Below, in pieces: positions 58,501 through 64,000 of a DNA stretch of 64,000 nucleotides (position 1 is its first letter; each line of letters starts with the position of its first letter). Location: positions 27,892,201 through 27,956,200 of the forward strand of contig OX392527.1 in the NCBI GenBank assembly GCA_947623455.1, written 5' to 3'. The stretch is from Mimachlamys varia. Taxonomy: Eukaryota; Mollusca; Bivalvia; Pectinida; Pectinidae. The notes under the pieces were generated by a model. That model did not search any database and was not told the DNA's origin. It was given only the letters and a program-made list of their open reading frames with translations. The position numbers and the translations under genes were made by a program.

Positions 58501-61500
58501 GCAAGAACGGATGAACAATGACTTTGCCTGTGTCAACAACTGTAGGATTTTGAGGTTAAATTTTTAAGAAATAGGCATACCCTCCCTAAGAGAGGATCAT
58601 CTAGCCACTACTTCTATAGAGGGAAGTATCATGTACATAAAAAGGATCAGTAAGGCCTAAGTACATTGAATATATTAATATTTTATACATGTCTTCTCCA
58701 TAAGCATGTAATTTTTATTCACACAACCCCTTGATGTTATAAAGGGTTTCTTGTGCCAGCATTAGTATCTGTCAAATTGGTGCAACACATTAGGAAACAA
58801 ACTAACTCCTGCAACTTAGGGGGGGGGGGGGGAGATAAAACTATAAAGTATCATTAATTATATAGGGTTGCTGCTGTAAGTTTTTAACAAAGGTATATGA
58901 TGAACAGAAAGAAATGTTTTATATTACAAGTATTAAATGACAATCTTTTGTAGAAATGATGTTGAGAATGGCTTCATTAATAAAAATGTAATTGACTTTC
59001 ATTCTTTTCCTTGTTTGACATTTAGACAGTCCAAACAAAGCAAATTAAACTCTCTTGCTTTTTAATTTTTATATTGTTATGACAGAGTAAAGGTGGAGTT
59101 GAAAATTCATATTCGATGTTTCATAAGTGAACTTGGTGAAGATATTTTCAACGACTATAGATTATGAAAAAAGGAAACCAAAATTGTTTACTTCGTCGAT
59201 CATGTGAAACAAAATGTTTTGACATTTATCTATTTTACTGAAAAACAAAACAAAAATGAACATAGCAATAACATCACATATGAAGTATTGGCAGTGATTA
59301 GTGCAGTCCACTTCTACGTCTACAGTTATAATTTTGATTGCCCAAAACACACACCTCAAAACTCAAGTGCTTCCCTGGGGATAACAATAGGCTAAGCACA
59401 AGCACATATAGATTGTCACAAGACATTTTTTAAATGGAAGTCACCTGTTTAGGAAACAAATTTACACATAAAGATTGTCAAAAGGAAATTTTTAAATGGA
59501 AGTCACCTGTTTAGGAAACAAATTTACACATATAGATTATCACAGGCCAATTTTTTTTTAAATTGAAGTCATCTGTTAAGGAAACAAATTTAACGATAGA
59601 TTTTGTTGTTGATGTCCATTTGTTTTTAACACTGCATTGTTGACATCATGTACTCATATTTAGTATTATTGCAGGGAAATACTCTAATAAAACCCAACCC
59701 TTAAGAGAGACGGGAATATTTAAAACCATAAAAACAATGATACATTTGTCCATGGTGACCCTCATAAGATTGATCTTCGGGATTTTCCAAGTATAAGGGA
59801 TTCTCTGAACGCATCAGTTTATTTAAATAAGTATAATATAAAATGCCTTATATTAAAACTGACAATATCAGACTTGTAATCATTGATCTCCTTTATTAAC
59901 ATCTATAATCATCAGAATCTTTGTATGTCTGATTTTCTACAAGAAATATAAACTTCATTTATTTCATATTAATTATTAAACAAAATATTTTAACTTGAAT
60001 ATATCTTTCACTCTTAGCTTTTTGGCCAAAATAGAAGAACACTGAGAGAATTGACATTGGAGCAAACCGGGAGTACCCAGAGAAAATCCATGTGGTTGAG
60101 CAACATATACTCATACCATTTCAAGTCTGAGTTGACATGGACAAAGAACTGGTTAAACCTCCCTATCAGAAATGGACTCCTTTTTTGTTTGGATCACTTA
60201 CAGGATTTACAAACTCAGAATAAATGTATCCATAAGATAATTTGTACTGTTATAAATTTTGAGAACATTTCCAGGCTGTCCATATAATACTTACCCTTCA
60301 ACCAACCCCTGGCACTTGTCTCGTGGCAGTTCTATAAAGTCTATTCTGTCAAATAAGTCATCATTCTCTGCAGGTAGTTTGAAATTCCCTTTCATCTCTA
60401 GAACAGCTGACTCTGGTACAAATTTGCCTGTCAACGTAAGAATTTTTGAAAAGACCTCCACATATTGTTAACTTTCAATCACTTTCCATTTCTCTTTTGG
60501 AATAGTACATTTGGAATTATATTCAATGTTTTTCACACTGAGCATGTATTATACAAACTCAAAGCAGATGAAACTGAAAGCAAAACCAATAAAAAATTAA
60601 AATATTAACACTGAAATTCACCTTTCAGAAAGGTATATGACAAATACTGTCATTTGCCTTCAGCTTATAGCATATCTATCCAATTATCTGGCCTTCATCT
60701 CTCTTCCTTAATATTTGACAAATAGGAAATTGAAATTTCATTTTAACAAACTATAGTGTCCTCTGAGCAAACTACAGGGCAAATATGATAACTTTGTGCA
60801 TAAGTTTTAATACCTTTAGCTTGAAATTTTGAAATGATTTTAATGATGTCAAAGTCATCTATTTAAAATAGCCTAGCTATAGAGATAACATCTTGCAGCA
60901 TATTTTCATGTTGCTTTTTACCATCTTCAACAGTCCGTTTTTCAGATCTGCGCTGTAATTCTTGATCATCTGGCTGTATGACTGCTGCAATCCTGTAGAA
61001 ACCATTGAAATTCTTCATCTTCCTCCTTCTGGCTGATGGGTAAACATTTGTCTGGTCCAGGATGTAGTTTCTGTTCTTTTTACATCCTATGAATATTAAC
61101 TAGGAGTGTAAGCGACAGAAAAACCAATAGTTTCTGTTTCCCTATAATAAGGGTTAAATTAGTCACTCGAGTTTCTATAACAACACTTAAATCTCAACTT
61201 CAAAATAACCTTGATCTTTGTATATAATAAATGTTGATTAACTCCTTATTCTGATATTTTGCTCAAATCTTTTTAAGAGTTATCATGATCATGCAGGAAA
61301 AAAATATTTTAAATATGAAGCCTTTTTCACTTAATTACATTTTATCCACTTCCATATATTCAGAAAATACTGTAACATATTACCCATTATTGTAATTATT
61401 ACAAAACAGCTAAGCTACCATATCATTTTCCTTCCTTTCAAGTTATAGGAAAAGGTTCAGCCTAACAATGAAGATATTGGTAGGTTATACCATATTATTC

Positions 61501-62994
61501 AGCCGACCAATGAAGATATTGGTTGGTAATACCATATTATTCAGCCTACCAATGAAGATATTGGTAGGATATACCATATTATTCAGCCTACCAATGAAGA
61601 TATTGGTTGGTAATATCATATTATTCAGCCTACCTATGAAGATATTGGTAGGATATACCATATTATTCAGCCTACCAATGAAGATATTGGTAGGATATAC
61701 CATATTATTCAGCCTACCACTGAAGATATTGGTAGGATATACCATATTATTCAGCCTACCAATGAAGATATTGGTAGGATATACCATATTATTCAGCCTA
61801 CCTATGAAGATATTGGTAGGATATACCATATTATTCAGCCTACCACTGAAGATATTGGTAGGATATACCATATTATTCAGCCTACCTATGAAGATATTGG
61901 TAGGATATACCATTTTATTCAGCCTACCACTGAAGATATTGGTAGGATATACCATATTATTCAGCCTACCAATGAAGATATTGGTAGGTTATACCATATT
62001 ATTCAGCCTACCACTGAAAATATTGGTAGGATATACCATATTATTCAGCCTACCACTGAAGATATTGGTAGGATATACCATATTATTCAGCCTACCTATG
62101 AAGATATTGGTAGGTTATACCATATTATTCAGCCTACCACTGAAGATATTGGTAGGATATACCATATTATTCAGCCTACCAATGAAGATATTGGTAGGAT
62201 ATACCATATCATTCAGCCTACAAATGAAGATATTGGTAGGTACCTGTTTCAAACAATTTGTTGAGAGCTTTTGTCGCTTTGTCAATGAGAACATCCCAGC
62301 GGCCATGATAATTGTTCTTTCTTGGCAGACCCATCACTTTCATCTTATCAATGAGTGTGTCTGTGCCGATAATGTTGTACCGCTTTTCTATTTGAGTTTT
62401 TGCCATGTTTACTCCCCAAGTAGTTTTGCCAGCACCAGGTAGACCAATGATCATTATCATCTACAATGCAAAGTTACTGAATTATTGCTTGAAGATCAAG
62501 TTAATATTGTTTTGGATATATTACATTAATAAAATACCAACCATTTAATTATCTAACCATATCAAGTTTGCCGAACAGAAAAACACATGGAACCACAAGT
62601 TAAATGAATCTGTCTATTGCACTTGCCAGTGGTGAAATTTTCACTTGAGTCTCTTTTTTTATGAAAACATCATTTTGCATACCTCATATTTGTAAAAAAA
62701 AAAATTGTGAAGAAAACTTTCTCACCTTTCTGAAGTCTACAATATATATGTCATAAATGGTTTAAATTTCATACACTACTTTCTTACCATGGCGAGCTCT
62801 ACCTGACATACATGAAAATGAGAGAACTGACAATTCTTTCTGTATGCATATATGGTATATTCACCTCACAATCCGACTTTTTTGCAGGTGCTTCAAGGCC
62901 TTTAACCCTGTCAATGGCCAGGAAGTGACTGATGTAGTTATACCCTGGGGGAGGAGGATACCATGGCCCTTCCTGACCGAAGTTTATTCGGAAC
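47321..62994 (-). CDS. HNRNPUL1: hnRNP U / U-like protein gene, 5'-truncated by the window edge (6 exons, 988 aa visible)
   Basis: Nuclear RNA-binding protein of the hnRNP U family (SAP-SPRY-kinase-like-RGG). Visible: the segment after SPRY ([15 protein letters not shown]), a P-loop kinase-like domain with Walker [11 protein letters not shown], the family hallmark [10 protein letters not shown] with [15 protein letters not shown], and a long disordered C-terminus rich in Q, N, S and RGG. All six exons agree in phase on the minus strand. The family acts in pre-mRNA and chromatin-associated RNA processing in the nucleus. U, UL1 and UL2 cannot be told apart without the N-terminus, so the symbol is provisional. 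The SAP and SPRY exons should lie to the right of the window. The gene converges on the astacin gene, 2.2 kb between stop codons. Confidence 0.9.
49541..56262 (-). other. 6.7-kb intron before the last exon of the hnRNP U-like gene
   Basis: AT-rich with simple (TA)n at 50973-50990, no array and no recognisable transposon. No nested gene was found on either strand. Marked reduction of repeats compared with the astacin introns. Confidence 0.5.
56263..56365 (-). CDS. HNRNPUL1: hnRNP U-like exon: linker after kinase-like domain
   Basis: Encodes [20 protein letters not shown] then [14 protein letters not shown]. The YNQEG corresponds to the family's YNEEG just after the kinase-like domain, followed by the first Gly/Arg segment. 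Acceptor tttcttacag, donor ccg|gtaagt, phase 2 in, 0 out. Confidence 0.9.
56366..60294 (-). other. Intron of the hnRNP U-like gene with a small tandem repeat
   Basis: Three copies of a ~62-bp unit (AGATTGTCACAAGACATTTT ... CACCTGTTTAGGAAACAAAT) lie at 59408-59595, and a poly-G run (about 14) at 58820. No exon recognised. Confidence 0.55.
59408..59595. repeat. Short tandem repeat, ~62-bp unit, 3 copies
   Basis: Each copy has TTTAAATGGAAGTCACCTGT then TTAGGAAACAAATTTACACA; the third is more diverged (AAATTGAAGTCATCTGTTAA). Confidence 0.85.
60295..60427 (-). CDS. HNRNPUL1: hnRNP U-like exon: end of kinase-like domain
   Basis: Encodes [20 protein letters not shown] then [25 protein letters not shown]. 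It matches the family's DVPDHAVLEMKANFTLP..GDFLDEV.FIELQ.EEA..LV. Acceptor acgttgacag, donor gg|gtaagt, phase 1 in, 2 out. Confidence 0.95.
60922..61086 (-). CDS. HNRNPUL1: hnRNP U-like exon: kinase-like domain centre
   Basis: Encodes [20 protein letters not shown] then [20 protein letters not shown] and [26 protein letters not shown] is the family signature after the P-loop. Acceptor ttcatag, donor g|gtaaaa, phase 1-1. Confidence 0.95.
61465..62243. repeat. 42-bp array abutting the splice donor of the P-loop exon
   Basis: Nineteen copies, exact 42-bp spacing from 61471 to 62227, of a unit with AATGAAGATATTGGTAGGAT then ATACCATATTATTCAGCCTA. On the gene's (minus) strand the intron starts GTACCTACCAATATCTTCAT; the repeat unit reads GGTATATCCTACCAATATCT, so the array runs right up to the donor and each unit carries a GGTATAT resembling it. 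The period is 14 codons and both strands are open across much of the array. Confidence 0.95.
62244..62460 (-). CDS. HNRNPUL1: hnRNP U-like exon: P-loop of the kinase-like domain
   Basis: Encodes [20 protein letters not shown] then [20 protein letters not shown] and [20 protein letters not shown]. It has the Walker A motif GxxGxGKT and the family's conserved GRWDVLI. Acceptor gcattgtag, donor aacag|gtacct, phase 0 in, 1 out. Confidence 0.97.
62865..62994 (-). CDS. HNRNPUL1: hnRNP U-like exon: link between SPRY and kinase-like domain
   Basis: Encodes [20 protein letters not shown] then [30 protein letters not shown] and the DRV.G......DCE before the P-loop match the family. Acceptor ttttag, donor gag|gtgaat, phase 2 in, 0 out. 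First exon of the gene visible in the window. Confidence 0.95.
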
Positions 62995-64000
62995 CTAAAA
63001 TGATGAATTCAAAGTCGAAATTCAAGAAAAGAAAGCTGATTCTGACAGTTACATCATCTGCTTATAGGTCAAATTCTAGAAATTGTGTGAAAACTGGATT
63101 TTACTCAAGAAAGTTATGAAGTCAATCTTATTTTCAGAAACCTTCAGAAAAATATGCATCCAGCTGATCATCTTACTATCAAATCATCGTAAACTAAGTG
63201 ACAAAATAGAGTTTTTCCAACAATGCTTTATTCTGACAGAATACTATGAAACAAATGTTCAATTACTTTATAGTTAAACTTTGCAGAAGTCATTCTAAAA
63301 GTCATTTTTAAAGTCATTCTTAAAGACAAAGAAAAACATACTATTGTATCATAGATGCATTAAAATTCACCACTAATTAAATGTTAAATAAAAACATCTA
63401 TACTCTATCCCTTCATTTCTATCTTTCTGACCACTGTTTGTCTAGGGTTTAACATCCACGAGACAGTGTCATTGATGGAAATGGCTTTCTAACCATAATT
63501 GCTGAGGATTATTCTATTCTAATGAGTCTTTTTACCTAAAGCTAATCGAACAAGCTTATTCGTGGAATTTATGTCCCCCGCTTCAGGGCCACTTGGGGGG
63601 AAACATCATGTGCGAAATTTGGCAATGGAAATTGGCTGAGCCGTTTATGCATTAAACATTTGACTGTCTTATGAGGAAATTAGAGCAAATAATATCGTGT
63701 GTGAAGTCATTTTTGTACATAATACTGGTTTAGGGCAAGGGAAAGGGCATAATGAATTATATGGAAAGTTAAAAATTGATCAGAAAACGTGTAATATTTG
63801 TAAAATATTATTTCCTCTTGTGACACCTTACAAAATGTGAATGGAATACAAAGATGTATTATGAGGGAATTGAATATGATATTGTACCAAATTTAAAGTA
63901 GATTAAATAAATAAAAAACATAAGAGTTCTGGCATTTTGTACATGATGCCTATATTTCATGATAAAAAGGGGGATAACTCCGTAAAATACGCGCGGAATT
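62995..64000 (-). other. Intron of the hnRNP U-like gene to the window edge
   Basis: No SPRY-coding exon found. A GC-richer patch at 63570-63660 (CCCCCGCTTCAGGGCCACTT with GGGGGGAAAC) looks like a repeat fragment. Confidence 0.4.

Noticed and set aside
61468..62442. 324-codon plus-strand frame as a gene
   Set aside because: It is the 42-bp minisatellite read in an open frame and then the antisense of the hnRNP U-like P-loop exon; there is no independent coding evidence.

Overview
This is eukaryotic, animal DNA. It is AT-rich, its genes are split by long introns with GT-AG (twice GC-AG) junctions, and it is crowded with minisatellites, foldback elements and decayed retroelements. The domain sets (astacin + CCP/Sushi + MAM; an hnRNP U-like RNA-binding protein) and the repeat style suggest a marine invertebrate, most likely a mollusc such as a bivalve. 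The species is inference.

Left part (1-20.7 kb): one exon of an astacin metalloprotease (1545-1963, +) keeps the zinc site but has lost the Cys pair of one conserved disulfide, and the Met-turn Met is Leu. Its 5' exons are outside or unseen, and only a weak 3' exon candidate exists (16561-16657). The rest is minisatellites (27, 17, 61 and 47 bp units) and fragments of a YIDD-type reverse-transcriptase element.

Middle (20.7-45.2 kb, +): a secreted astacin gene that I could assemble exon by exon. It has 19 coding exons, all phases agree, and the predicted product is 830 aa: signal peptide, propeptide, astacin domain, one CCP/Sushi domain and three MAM domains. A stop just past the twelfth exon's donor, followed by AATAAA signals, may give a 519-aa form with one MAM domain. 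The introns hold several hairpin-type elements, a 50-bp minisatellite and retroelement copies.

Right part (47.3-64 kb, -): the 3' two thirds of an hnRNP U/UL-type gene. Five short exons carry the end of the SPRY-linked region, the P-loop kinase-like domain and a linker. A single 2.2-kb last exon then encodes a Q-rich, RGG/GGRGGF-rich, disordered C-terminus. The SAP and SPRY exons lie beyond the right edge. The two genes converge tail to tail.

The most unusual signal is that four tandem arrays overlap or abut splice sites. They copy the exon-5 acceptor, the exon-7 donor and the exon-14 donor of the astacin gene, and run into one donor of the hnRNP U-like gene. Each array multiplies potential splice sites in place.
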